A DNA stretch of 64,000 nucleotides. Source: Pikeienuella piscinae. Its GTDB lineage: Bacteria > Pseudomonadota > Alphaproteobacteria > Rhodobacterales > Rhodobacteraceae. The notes beneath the pieces were generated by a model. The model was given only the letters and a program-made list of their open reading frames with translations. It was not told where the DNA came from and made no database searches. Positions 8,499 through 16,133 of this stretch are shown here, piece by piece. The translations under genes and the position numbers were made by a program. The stretch's first letter is position 1; every line of letters begins with the position of its first letter. The stretch lies in the NCBI RefSeq assembly GCF_011044155.1, contig NZ_CP049056.1, positions 2,480,001 to 2,544,000 of the forward strand, in the 5' to 3' direction.

Positions 8499-9976
8499 CG
8501 GCGCAGGGTAAGGTCATCCCGCCAGCGGAAAAGATCCGCTGCGACGCCTGCCCGGTGCTCTGCTTCATCGCCGAGGGAAGGAGCGGGGCCTGCGATCGCT
8601 ACGCCAATCACGGCGGCGCGCTGGTCCGGCTCGACCCGCTAACGGTGATAGAGAATGGCGCCCCGGCGACGCCGTTCCTCGACGCGGGCGAGGATGCGGA
8701 CGAATGGGATGGCGACATCGTCAAGGGCGCGCGTCCCTTCGTCACCGCGCTCGGCGCCGGCACGACCTACCCGGATTACAAGCCCGCCCCCTTCATCGTC
8801 AGTCAGAAGATCGAGGGCGTCGACATGGTCACCGTCGTGACCGAAGGCATTTTCAGCTATTGCGGCGTCAAGGTGAAGATCGACACCGACCGGCATATCG
8901 GCCAGGAGCGCGCGCTGGTGCGCGCCGATGGCGAGCCGGTCGGCCATGTGACGACCACGGAATACGGCTCGAAGATGCTCTCCCTCGGCGGCGTCGAGCA
9001 TCTGACCGGCGGCGGCAAGAAGGAGGGGCGCGTGACCTGCGACACGCTGCTCAGGCTGTGCAACCGGCAGGAGGTCGAACTGACCATCGACGAGGGCGCG
9101 GCGCTCACCCTCGCCGCGGGCAAGGCGCCCATCATCGATGGCGAGGCGGAGCGGCTGATGCGGGTCGGCTGCGGGTCCGCCGCGATCGGCATGTTCGCGA
9201 CGCAATGGGCGCCCCATGCCGACGAGGTGATCGTCGTCGACGACCATATCACCGGCGTCCTGACCGAACATCAGGCCGGCAAGATGCTCGACGCCCGCCC
9301 GAGCGGGTTGCGGGTGAAGGGCCGGCGCTCCACTCCGGGCCGCTATTTTCAGGTCGCCGGGCCCGGATCGGGATGGGGCGGAACCGATATCTCCGACCCG
9401 CTGTCGATCCTTCGCCCCGCCGATCCGAAGATCGCCTGGCCGGGGCTCCGGCTCTTCATGATCTCGACGACCGGAGAGGACTGGGCCTATTTCGTCCTCA
9501 ACGACAATCTCGTCCCAGAGCCCGCCGAAACCCCGCCCGCGTTGCTCGCCTCGGCCACGCGGGTGGCGGAGAATTGCGAGCCGGCGCTGGCGTCGGTCCT
9601 CTTCATGGGCGGCGCGGGCGGCTCGCTTCGCTCCGGCGTCACGGAAAACCCGGTGCGCCTCACGCGGTCAGTCCGCGACGCGCTGGCGAACGTCACCTGC
9701 GGCGGCGCGCCGACCTATATCTGGCCGGGCGGCGGCATCACGCTGATGGCGGACGTGATGGCCATGCCGGAGAACGCCTTCGGCTATGTGCCGACGCCGG
9801 CGCTGGTCGCGCCGATCGAATTCACCCTTCGGCGCGAAGATTACGCCGCTCTCGGCGGACATCTCGATCAGATCCGCGAGATCGGGACGGTCGTCGACGA
9901 CGGCGTGCGCCGGATCGGCGCGACCGGAAACGGCGTCGACCCGCGCGATCGGCGTAATTTCAGCTGGGGGCGGTGA
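8495..9976 (+). CDS. 6-Hydroxynicotinate reductase-like iron-sulfur protein
   Basis: The 493-residue protein begins with a cysteine motif C16-x2-C19-x3-C23-x9-C33 (KIRCDACPVLCFIAEG), suited to a 4Fe-4S cluster. It looks like the proteobacterial family annotated as 6-hydroxynicotinate reductase, which uses ferredoxin to reduce a hydroxylated pyridine ring. The characterised Eubacterium barkeri enzyme is, as I recall, an Fe-S flavoprotein with covalently bound flavin. A molybdenum hydroxylase directly upstream fits a hydroxylate-then-reduce pathway. Substrate specificity is inferred from family and context only. The start overlaps the upstream stop (ATGA). Confidence 0.7.
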   Translation: MTAQGKVIPPAEKIRCDACPVLCFIAEGRSGACDRYANHGGALVRLDPLTVIENGAPATPFLDAGEDADEWDGDIVKGARPFVTALGAGTTYPDYKPAPFIVSQKIEGVDMVTVVTEGIFSYCGVKVKIDTDRHIGQERALVRADGEPVGHVTTTEYGSKMLSLGGVEHLTGGGKKEGRVTCDTLLRLCNRQEVELTIDEGAALTLAAGKAPIIDGEAERLMRVGCGSAAIGMFATQWAPHADEVIVVDDHITGVLTEHQAGKMLDARPSGLRVKGRRSTPGRYFQVAGPGSGWGGTDISDPLSILRPADPKIAWPGLRLFMISTTGEDWAYFVLNDNLVPEPAETPPALLASATRVAENCEPALASVLFMGGAGGSLRSGVTENPVRLTRSVRDALANVTCGGAPTYIWPGGGITLMADVMAMPENAFGYVPTPALVAPIEFTLRREDYAALGGHLDQIREIGTVVDDGVRRIGATGNGVDPRDRRNFSWGR

Positions 9977-9979
9977 GGG

Positions 9980-10852
9980 GTGGAGCGCCCCTTCGCCCGA
10001 TTCTTGCCCGATGAACGGCGGCTTCACCTCAGACACGGGCCGATCGACCTCGTGATCGACGCCGAGGGGCCGGGCCGAATCGCGGCGCTCGGCGCCGCCG
10101 AGGCGCGCTTCGCCACCATCCTTGAAGAACTTGTCGCAGAGCTGCCGCGGCTGCGACGCCAATCCGGTGGCGCGCCGCCCAAGGGCGCCGTCGCCCGCCG
10201 GATGTTCGCCGCCGCCCTGCCCCACGCCGCGCGCGTTTTCGTCACGCCGATGGCGGCGGTCGCCGGCGCCGTGGCGGATGAAATCCTCGCCGCGATGCGC
10301 GCCGCAGGCCCCCTCTTGAAGGCGCATGTCAACAATGGCGGCGATATCGCGATTCATCTCGCGGACGGCGAAAGCGCCGCGGCGGCGATCTGCGGCCTCG
10401 ATGGCGGTGAGATCGGACGCATCCGCATCGGCGCGAGCGATGGCGTCGGCGGCGTCGCCAGCAGCGGACGGGGCGGACGCTCGCTCTCGCTCGGGATCGC
10501 TGAGAACGTGACCGCGCTGGCGTCGAGCGCCGCCGCCGCGGACGCCGCCGCGACGCTGATCGCCAACGCCGTCGACCTGCCCGGCCATCCCGCGATCGCC
10601 CGCACGCCGGCGCGCGCTCTCGACCCCGACAGCGACCTTGGCGAACGGCTGGCGACCACGGGCTGCGGCCGGCTCGCGCCGGGCGAGGTTGCGGCGGCTC
10701 TGGACGCCGGGCTCGTCGAAGCGCGACGGATGCAGGCGGCCGGCCTTATCAAGGGCGCCGCGCTGACGCTTCAGGGCGTCACCATCGCCGCGACGGACGG
10801 CGCCGGCCGGATCGAGATGAACAGAATGAAGGGAATCGCCGAACATGCCTGA
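9980..10852 (+). CDS. UPF0280 family protein (ApbE-like fold)
   Basis: A 290-residue protein of the UPF0280 family, which I recall as structurally related to ApbE, the enzyme that attaches FMN covalently to Thr in target proteins. Recognisable segments are KAHVNNGGDIAIHL (~112-125) and SLGIAENVTALASSA (~169-183). The start is a GTG three bases after the preceding stop; no closer ATG gives a full-length domain. Its place directly after the reductase suggests a flavin-related maturation role, which is inference. Its stop overlaps the next gene by eight bases. Confidence 0.75.
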   Translation: MERPFARFLPDERRLHLRHGPIDLVIDAEGPGRIAALGAAEARFATILEELVAELPRLRRQSGGAPPKGAVARRMFAAALPHAARVFVTPMAAVAGAVADEILAAMRAAGPLLKAHVNNGGDIAIHLADGESAAAAICGLDGGEIGRIRIGASDGVGGVASSGRGGRSLSLGIAENVTALASSAAAADAAATLIANAVDLPGHPAIARTPARALDPDSDLGERLATTGCGRLAPGEVAAALDAGLVEARRMQAAGLIKGAALTLQGVTIAATDGAGRIEMNRMKGIAEHA

Positions 10853-11429
10853 GGTCGAGATACGAAAGATCGTCACCGTGCTGGAGGAGATCCGCCACGA
10901 AGGCGGCCCGCCGCCCGCAATCCCCCTCCGCCGGGCCGGGATCATCGCCGTGATCGCGAACCCGTTCGCCGGCCGCTTCGAGCCGGAGATTACCGGCTTC
11001 ATGGAGAACCTGAAGCCGCTCGGCCTCGACATGGCGGGCCGGCTGGTCGCGATGCTCGGCGGCGATGCGGGCGTTGTCGAGGGCTATGGGAAAGGCGCGG
11101 TGATCGGCGCGGCGGGCGAACTTGAGCACGGCGCGCTCTGGCATGCGCCGGGCGGCTACGCGATGCGGGAATTGCTCGGCGACGCGAAGGCCATCGTCCC
11201 TTCGGCGAAGAAGGTCGGCGGCGTGGGCGCCCGGCTCGACGTGCCGGTCACCCACATAAATGCGAGCTATGTCAGAAGCCATTTCGACGCGATGGAGTTG
11301 GGCGTGAGCGACGCCCCCCGCGCCGGTGAGATGGCGCTGATGCTGGTGATGACCACCGGCGCGCGCATCCACGCCCGCGCCGGCGGGCTCAGCGCCGCGG
11401 ATGCGAGGGGCGGGGACGGTCTGCGATGA
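10845..11429 (+). CDS. Amino acid synthesis family protein (PF06684), paralogue 1
   Basis: A 194-residue member of the PF06684 (formerly DUF1185) family. Typical segments are EIRKIVTVLEEIRHEGG at the N-terminus, AVIANPFAGRF (~36-46), VEGYGKGAVIGAAGELEHGA (~81-100) and a C-terminal SHFDAMELGVSDAPRAGEMA. No enzymatic activity is established that I know of; a structure of a Bordetella homologue exists. The next gene encodes a second copy. The operon would otherwise lack a ring-opening step, so a role there is a guess. It overlaps its neighbours by 8 and 4 bases. Confidence 0.8.
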   Translation: MPEVEIRKIVTVLEEIRHEGGPPPAIPLRRAGIIAVIANPFAGRFEPEITGFMENLKPLGLDMAGRLVAMLGGDAGVVEGYGKGAVIGAAGELEHGALWHAPGGYAMRELLGDAKAIVPSAKKVGGVGARLDVPVTHINASYVRSHFDAMELGVSDAPRAGEMALMLVMTTGARIHARAGGLSAADARGGDGLR

Positions 11430-12010
11430 AAGCCACCATCCGGAAGATCGTCGTCACCGTGGAGGAGACCCGGATCGAAGCCGGCCGCGCCATCGCCCCG
11501 CCGACGCGAAAGGCCGTGGCGGCGGCGATCATCGCCAACCCGTTCGCAGGGCGGTATGTCGACGAGCTTACCCCGCTGACCGAGATCGGCGAGGAACTCG
11601 GCGCGCTGCTGGGGAAAGCCTGCGTCGAGGCGCTTGGCGTCGCGCCGGCGGCGGTGGAAAGCTACGGCAAGGCCGCGCTGGTGGGCGAGGATGGCGAGAT
11701 CGAACATGCGGCGGCGATCCTCCACCCGCGCCTCGGCGCGCCGCTCCGCGCAGCGGTAGGCGGCGGCGCGGCGCTGGTGCCGTCCGGCAAGAAACGTGGC
11801 GGACCGGGGCGGACACTCGACATTCCCCTCGGACACAAGCGCGCCGCTTACGTCCGCTCTCATTTCGACGGCGCCGAAATCACCATCCATGACGCCCCGC
11901 GCGCCGCCGAGATCGTCGTCGCCATCGCCGTGACCGATAGCGGCCGCCCCGCCCCGCGCGTCGGCGGCCTGACCGCAGAGGGCGCGGAAGGGCGCGACGG
12001 GCTTCGTTAA
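11426..12010 (+). CDS. Amino acid synthesis family protein (PF06684), paralogue 2
   Basis: Also 194 residues and clearly homologous to the preceding product. It shares the framework IRKIVVTVEETRIEAGR, AAIIANPFAGRY, VESYGKAALVGEDGEIEHAA, ALVPSGKKRGGPG and AAYVRSHFDGAEITIHDAPR. The two copies are diverged enough to suggest a heteromer or different steps rather than a recent duplication. ATGA overlap with paralogue 1 indicates coupled translation. Function unproven. Confidence 0.8.
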   Translation: MKATIRKIVVTVEETRIEAGRAIAPPTRKAVAAAIIANPFAGRYVDELTPLTEIGEELGALLGKACVEALGVAPAAVESYGKAALVGEDGEIEHAAAILHPRLGAPLRAAVGGGAALVPSGKKRGGPGRTLDIPLGHKRAAYVRSHFDGAEITIHDAPRAAEIVVAIAVTDSGRPAPRVGGLTAEGAEGRDGLR

Positions 12011-12029
12011 GGCGATCCGGAGGAAGCGA

Positions 12030-12479
12030 ATGACGAGCGACGCGACCGCCGACCAGACGCAGACGACGCCCCGTTACCGGCTGGACAAGCAGGTTGGTTT
12101 CCTCCTGCGGCTCGCCAACCAGCGGCACACGGCGATCTTCCAGCAGAACGCGCTGCGCGAACTCACCCCGACGCAGTTCGCGGCGCTGATGAGGATCGCC
12201 GAGATCGGCCCGGTTTCACAAAATCAACTCGGGCGGATGACGGCGATGGACGTCGCGACAATCAAGGGCGTGGTCGAAAGGCTTCGCCGCAAGGGGCTGG
12301 TCAGGTCGGGCCCCGATCCGATCGACCGGCGGCGCACCCGCATCGCGCTGAGCGAGTCCGCGGAGGCTCTGCTGGACGACCTGCGCGACATGGGGCGGCG
12401 GATCACCGAAGAAACCCTCGCCCCGCTCTCCCCGACCGACCGCCGCGTCTTTCTCGCACTGCTCGCCCGGATGATCTGA
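12030..12479 (+). CDS. MarR-family transcriptional regulator
   Basis: A 149-residue winged-helix regulator. The DNA-binding part is clear: PTQFAALMRIAEIGPVSQNQ, then the recognition-helix region MTAMDVATIKGVVERLRRKG, then the wing DPIDRRRTRIALSESA. MarR proteins are dimers that usually repress until a small aromatic ligand binds. It ends the operon 19 bases after the second PF06684 gene and has a strong GGAGG. It is the likely regulator of the molybdenum hydroxylase operon, perhaps through the palindrome in the promoter spacer at 4846-4859. Confidence 0.9.
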   Translation: MTSDATADQTQTTPRYRLDKQVGFLLRLANQRHTAIFQQNALRELTPTQFAALMRIAEIGPVSQNQLGRMTAMDVATIKGVVERLRRKGLVRSGPDPIDRRRTRIALSESAEALLDDLRDMGRRITEETLAPLSPTDRRVFLALLARMI

Positions 12480-12498
12480 GCCGCGGACATTTCGAAGC

Positions 12499-12514
12499 TT
12501 AACGTTTCGTTAAC
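12499..12514 (+). promoter_or_regulatory. CtrA binding box upstream of comM
   Basis: TTAACGTTTCGTTAAC matches the full alphaproteobacterial CtrA consensus TTAA-N7-TTAAC exactly. It is centred about 54 bases before the comM ATG. CtrA is the cell-cycle response regulator; in Rhodobacterales its regulon includes motility, gene transfer agent and competence functions. Confidence 0.75.
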
Positions 12515-12559
12515 TTCTCGCCCGACCAAGTGGCGACCAATCCGGGACGGAGGATTCTC

Positions 12560-14071
12560 ATGGCGTTGGCCTATACGGTCGCATTTCAGGGCATGGAGGC
12601 GCGCGAGGTCGAGGTGCAGTGCCATCTCGCCGCCGGCCTGCCGGCGTTCACGCTGGTCGGCCTGCCGGACAAGGCGGTGGCGGAGTCGAAAGAGCGGGTG
12701 AGGGCGGCGCTGAACGCCATCGGCCTCGCGCTGCCGCCGCGGCGGATCACCATCAATCTCGCGCCGGCAGACCTGCCCAAGGAAGGCGCGCATTACGACC
12801 TTCCCATCGCGCTGGCGCTGCTCGCGGCGCTCGAGGTCGCGCCGGCGGAGGAAGTGGCGCGTTGCACGGCGATGGGGGAGCTTTCGCTCGACGGGCGGAT
12901 CGGGGCGGTGGCGGGGGCGTTGCCCGCCGCACTCGCTGCGGCGGAGGCGGAGCGGGACTTCATATGCCCGGCCGTCTGCGGGCCGGAGGCGGCGATCGTC
13001 GGCGCGGTGCGGGTGCTGGCGCCTGAGACGCTGGTTGCGCTGATCAACCATTTCTCGGGCCGCCAGCCGCTCGCGGCGCCGGAGCCGCTGGCGCCCACGA
13101 ATGACGGCGCGCTGAAGGACCTTGCGGATGTGCGGGGCCAGGAGATGGCGCGCCGGGCGCTGGAGGTGGCGGCGGCCGGCGGGCACAACATGCTGATGAT
13201 CGGGCCGCCGGGCGCGGGGAAGTCGATGCTGGCGGAGCGGCTGCCGGGGATCCTGCCGCCGATGGAACCGGGCGAGGCGCTTGAGGTCTCGATGATCCAT
13301 TCCGTCGCCGGGCTGATCCGGGACGGGCGCATCCCGCGGCGGCGGCCGTTTCTCGACCCGCATTACGGGGCCTCGATGGCGGCGATGGTCGGCGGCGGGC
13401 GGCGCGCGGCGCCGGGGCAGATCAGTCTGGCGCATAACGGGGTCCTCTTTCTCGACGAGTTGCCGGAGTTCGCCCGGCCGGTGCTGGAGAGCCTGCGCCA
13501 GCCGCTGGAGACCGGGGAGACCTTCATCGCCCGGGCCAACGCCCATGTCCGCTACCCGGCGCGATTCCAGCTGGTGGCGGCGATGAACCCATGCCGGTGC
13601 GGGCAGTTGTCGGATCCGGCGCTGGCCTGTTCGCGGGCGCCGACCTGCGGGCTGGATTACCAGGCGCGGATTTCGGGGCCGCTCTTGGACCGGCTCGACG
13701 TGCAGATCGAATTGCCGGGGGTGACGCCGCGCGATCTTTCGGAGGCCCCGAAGGGGGAGCCATCCGCCCCCGTCGCGGCGCGGGTGGCGCGGGCGCGGGC
13801 GGCGCAGCGGGCGCGGTTCGAGGAACGGGAGGTGAAGCTGCGGAGCAATGCGGAGCTTTCGGGGGAATTGCTGGAGGAGATGGCGGCGCCGGACCGGGAG
13901 GGGCGGGAGCTTCTGGACCGGGCGGCGGAGAAATTGCGGCTGACCGGGCGCGGCTATCACCGGGTCATGCGGCTGGCGCGGACCATCGCCGACCTTGAAG
14001 GGCGAGAGAAGGTGGGGCGGGCCCATATCGCCGAGGCGGCGGGCTATCGGCGGGCGCCGTTGAAACGGTGA
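12560..14071 (+). CDS. comM: ComM/YifB-type Mg-chelatase-like AAA+ ATPase
   Basis: The 503-residue protein is a ComM/YifB AAA+ helicase. In Vibrio cholerae ComM promotes branch migration during integration of transformed DNA. Residues ~1-165 form the Lon-protease-like ChlI domain (LAYTVAFQGMEAREVEVQ), followed by the AAA+ module with Walker A GPPGAGKS (~214-221) and Walker B LFLDELPEF, and the C-terminal Mg-chelatase domain with a Zn-like CRCGQL-type cysteine group (MNPCRCGQL). The start at 12560 has GGAGG six bases upstream; the open frame extends ten codons further. The gene is intact although a foreign islet lies just after it. A CtrA box precedes it. Confidence 0.92.
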   Translation: MALAYTVAFQGMEAREVEVQCHLAAGLPAFTLVGLPDKAVAESKERVRAALNAIGLALPPRRITINLAPADLPKEGAHYDLPIALALLAALEVAPAEEVARCTAMGELSLDGRIGAVAGALPAALAAAEAERDFICPAVCGPEAAIVGAVRVLAPETLVALINHFSGRQPLAAPEPLAPTNDGALKDLADVRGQEMARRALEVAAAGGHNMLMIGPPGAGKSMLAERLPGILPPMEPGEALEVSMIHSVAGLIRDGRIPRRRPFLDPHYGASMAAMVGGGRRAAPGQISLAHNGVLFLDELPEFARPVLESLRQPLETGETFIARANAHVRYPARFQLVAAMNPCRCGQLSDPALACSRAPTCGLDYQARISGPLLDRLDVQIELPGVTPRDLSEAPKGEPSAPVAARVARARAAQRARFEEREVKLRSNAELSGELLEEMAAPDREGRELLDRAAEKLRLTGRGYHRVMRLARTIADLEGREKVGRAHIAEAAGYRRAPLKR

Positions 14072-14697
14072 AAAAGGGGAGGCCGAGTGCGTTATCGCAC
14101 GCGATAAGGGTTTAATATATTGATTTTATTGTATAAATTAATTAACGTGCGAAATCTATCGCATTTGACGCCTCCCATATGAACTGACTGGCGTGGTCAC
14201 GGCGGCGCTTCCGTCGCGAATTCCACCGGGAAAAATCGGGGGGAGAGCCATTGGGGGCGGCGCGTCAATCTCCGCCTGAACGCGACTTTCTATGTGTTGC
14301 GTGATTTATCCGCACTTCCTTCGTACTCGCCGTGCGGTAGAGTGGCTTCTCAGGATTTATTGGCCGCAATGGGCGGAGAACGGTCGTCCGCTGCAACGCA
14401 GCATAGGTTCTCAAAATCACCAGTCCAGACATACAGCCTTTAATCCGCAAGCCCCAGAGTTAAGCAACACAGGGTTTATGGAGTTGAGATACTGTGATCC
14501 ACTTGGGTAATTTTCAACGGAATTGCAGTCATTTGCGATTCCGGTCGGTCGCCAGAATGACATGCCTTATGAAATGCTTGCCTTCAGGAAGGTCGCCTAA
14601 CAGATTTTCATGCTCAATCGGATTAATCTCGGTCATGAGAACCCGATAGTGGACATCTTGCGAGGGGTGTTGCCAGCAATCTGATACTTCCAGCTGC
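14072..14697. other. Gene-free junction between comM and the AT-rich islet
   Basis: About 626 bases without a confident gene. It starts GC-rich, has the inverted copy of the 20-base palindrome at 14087-14106, and then becomes abruptly AT-rich (14107-14150, runs of T/A with TTAATTAAC). The rest is mixed composition with only short open frames. I see no tRNA, integrase or clear direct repeat that would mark an attachment site. Confidence 0.5.
14087..14106. promoter_or_regulatory. Palindromic site TTATCGC-AC-GCGATAA (copy 2)
   Basis: This is the exact reverse complement of 2276-2295. Here the dyad extends to 16 bases (TTATCGC, two bases, GCGATAA, ending at 14107). It lies 16 bases after the comM stop, at the edge of the AT-rich islet. 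The repeated palindrome suggests a protein binding site; the protein is unknown. Confidence 0.5.
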
Positions 14698-14699
14698 AT
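14529..14699 (-). CDS. Possible small protein, divergent and overlapping the islet operon start
   Basis: A 56-codon open frame runs leftward from an ATG at 14699 to a TGA at 14529-14531. The product would contain VHYRVLMTEINPIEHENLL and EGKHFIRHVILATDRNRK. I do not recognise it and see no convincing Shine-Dalgarno. It overlaps the ATG at 14698 of the rightward gene by two bases, so at least one of these starts is doubtful. It could be a remnant of a longer gene. Confidence 0.22.
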   Translation of the reverse strand: MQLEVSDCWQHPSQDVHYRVLMTEINPIEHENLLGDLPEGKHFIRHVILATDRNRK

Positions 14700-15396
14700 G
14701 AAAGGTGTGTCTATCTGTTGGAATCTCGTTTGGGCATGTCAATTTTGGATTGATTTACCTATGAAAGACTTCGGAAAAAGTTCACTGGAATTGGGTGCAG
14801 AAGCTTCGCGTGTTGTCGCACATATATGCCATCGACAGGGGGTCGATGAGGTGACCATGCTTTGCCATGCTGCGTCGACGAATTGGCGCCAGCGCTATAC
14901 GACCACAAGGCAAAGATTAGATAATTTGGAGGCGTGTCTTGAGTACAAGGTTACTAAAAGGCAACCAATAAATCTCCTAACTGAGCAGGTGTCACAACTT
15001 GGAACCGACGGCCTCAAATCAACTTGCGATACTACATTTGGCGGTGGTGTTATGTCGATTACATCTTCGGTGCATCACGGTATCGCTCATATTCCTATGA
15101 TGAATTTGCATCCGAATGAAGGTGTTTTGATTGAAGATATTGTAACGTTTATTAGGCATATTTATCCGGGAAGGCCGGGATATATACTAAGTAGTGGGCG
15201 TCATTTTCACTATTATGGCGACTTCCTAGTTGACGAATCCGGATGGCGAGAACTATTAGGCTACTTCTTGATTGCATATGATTTTGTGCATCCCGGATAC
15301 TGTGGATTCAGGTTATTTGACGGATATTCAACCTTAAGATTAACTGCCCAACCACCCTACAAACCACATGTTCCAAAGCTGGTGGCCACAATATGA
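14698..15396 (+). CDS. Primase-like (archaeo-eukaryotic primase fold) protein, islet gene 1
   Basis: A 232-residue protein. The C-terminal half resembles primase 1D-like proteins of the archaeo-eukaryotic primase class: HIPMMNLHP (131-139) where motif I should be, SGRHFHYYGDF (166-176) as the S-x-H motif II, and FRLFDGYSTLRLT (204-216) as the region of motif III. The usual motif I aspartate appears replaced by Asn136, so polymerase activity may be lost. Residues 1-120 are unassigned. The start could instead be the ATG at 14761 (residue 22); neither has a clear ribosome site. Its stop overlaps the next start (ATGA). The fold is my pattern-based inference. Confidence 0.6.
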   Translation: MKGVSICWNLVWACQFWIDLPMKDFGKSSLELGAEASRVVAHICHRQGVDEVTMLCHAASTNWRQRYTTTRQRLDNLEACLEYKVTKRQPINLLTEQVSQLGTDGLKSTCDTTFGGGVMSITSSVHHGIAHIPMMNLHPNEGVLIEDIVTFIRHIYPGRPGYILSSGRHFHYYGDFLVDESGWRELLGYFLIAYDFVHPGYCGFRLFDGYSTLRLTAQPPYKPHVPKLVATI

Positions 15397-16133
15397 GAGT
15401 TTTCAGAGATTCAATAAACATGGCAATCTATGTTATTGCTAGTATTATCGCTCTGGCAACGGCGTTCGCCTTTGACCCATCAGCTTACCTTGAAGTCCTC
15501 TTTCAAGGCATGACCCCACAAATGAGTTATGAGAATCTAATTGGTTGGGTCAGCCTCACCCTCAAGTTTATATTAGTGTTAATAATTTTTTCGATCTGTT
15601 TCTGGACTACCAAAAGGCGTGCTGGCCCGAAAAGCTTCACATACGAAAATTTGGCGGACGAACTTCTGAAACTTCGCAAGAAACATGTGAAGATCGAGTT
15701 GATTGGTTACTCCCTTGGGTTTGCGAACCCAATTAAATTCCGTCTTGAAGACCGTCCCTGGAACGATCTGGATGTCACGATCTACACCATGAAGAGGGAC
15801 GCCATCATTGCAAACTTCCACGAACAAAAATCACTTGACCATCGAGTGGACGTGATATCGGAAAGATTGGGTGAATGGAGAGCGCTTAGAGACCAAGGAA
15901 ATATTGGCTCATTAAAAGATGTTGAGGTTTCGGAGCTAATGCCATTTGCGGCTATTGTAATCGACGGTGACCGACTTTTTGTATCCAACTACAAGTGGAA
16001 AACTAAAGATGGTCGGCTGGGCCTTCAAAAACTCCCAGCCCCCGAGCGGTTGTTTTTCGAGATAAGCAACGTAGATGGAGCGTATGAGACGGTGATGGCA
16101 GTCATAAAAACGTTTAGGCGACACGTTGGATAA
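15393..16133 (+). CDS. Two-TM membrane protein with a cytosolic domain, islet gene 2
   Basis: A 246-residue protein with two hydrophobic segments (about residues 10-27 and 50-71) followed by a soluble domain. The domain runs from KIELIGYSLGFANPIKFRL (~100-118) through DVTIYTM (~127-133) to IVIDGDRLFVSNYKW (~188-202). That alternation of strands resembles a phospholipase D-like fold lacking the HKD catalytic motif; this is a tentative reading. A membrane anchor next to a nucleotide-metabolism enzyme is a layout seen in effector proteins of bacterial conflict systems. It overlaps both neighbours (4 and 8 bases). Confidence 0.7.
   Translation: MRVFRDSINMAIYVIASIIALATAFAFDPSAYLEVLFQGMTPQMSYENLIGWVSLTLKFILVLIIFSICFWTTKRRAGPKSFTYENLADELLKLRKKHVKIELIGYSLGFANPIKFRLEDRPWNDLDVTIYTMKRDAIIANFHEQKSLDHRVDVISERLGEWRALRDQGNIGSLKDVEVSELMPFAAIVIDGDRLFVSNYKWKTKDGRLGLQKLPAPERLFFEISNVDGAYETVMAVIKTFRRHVG

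Noticed and set aside
12560-14071. comM interrupted by a resistance-island-type insertion, as seen in Acinetobacter
   Set aside because: The comM frame is complete with all domains; the foreign DNA begins after its stop codon.
14087-14106. Chromosome partition (parS) site or DnaA box
   Set aside because: The palindrome does not match the parS consensus TGTTTCACGTGAAACA or DnaA box TTATCCACA, and no par or dnaA genes are near.
14292-14510. A 72-codon open frame in the junction region
   Set aside because: No ribosome site, no recognisable motif, and mixed composition typical of non-coding DNA.
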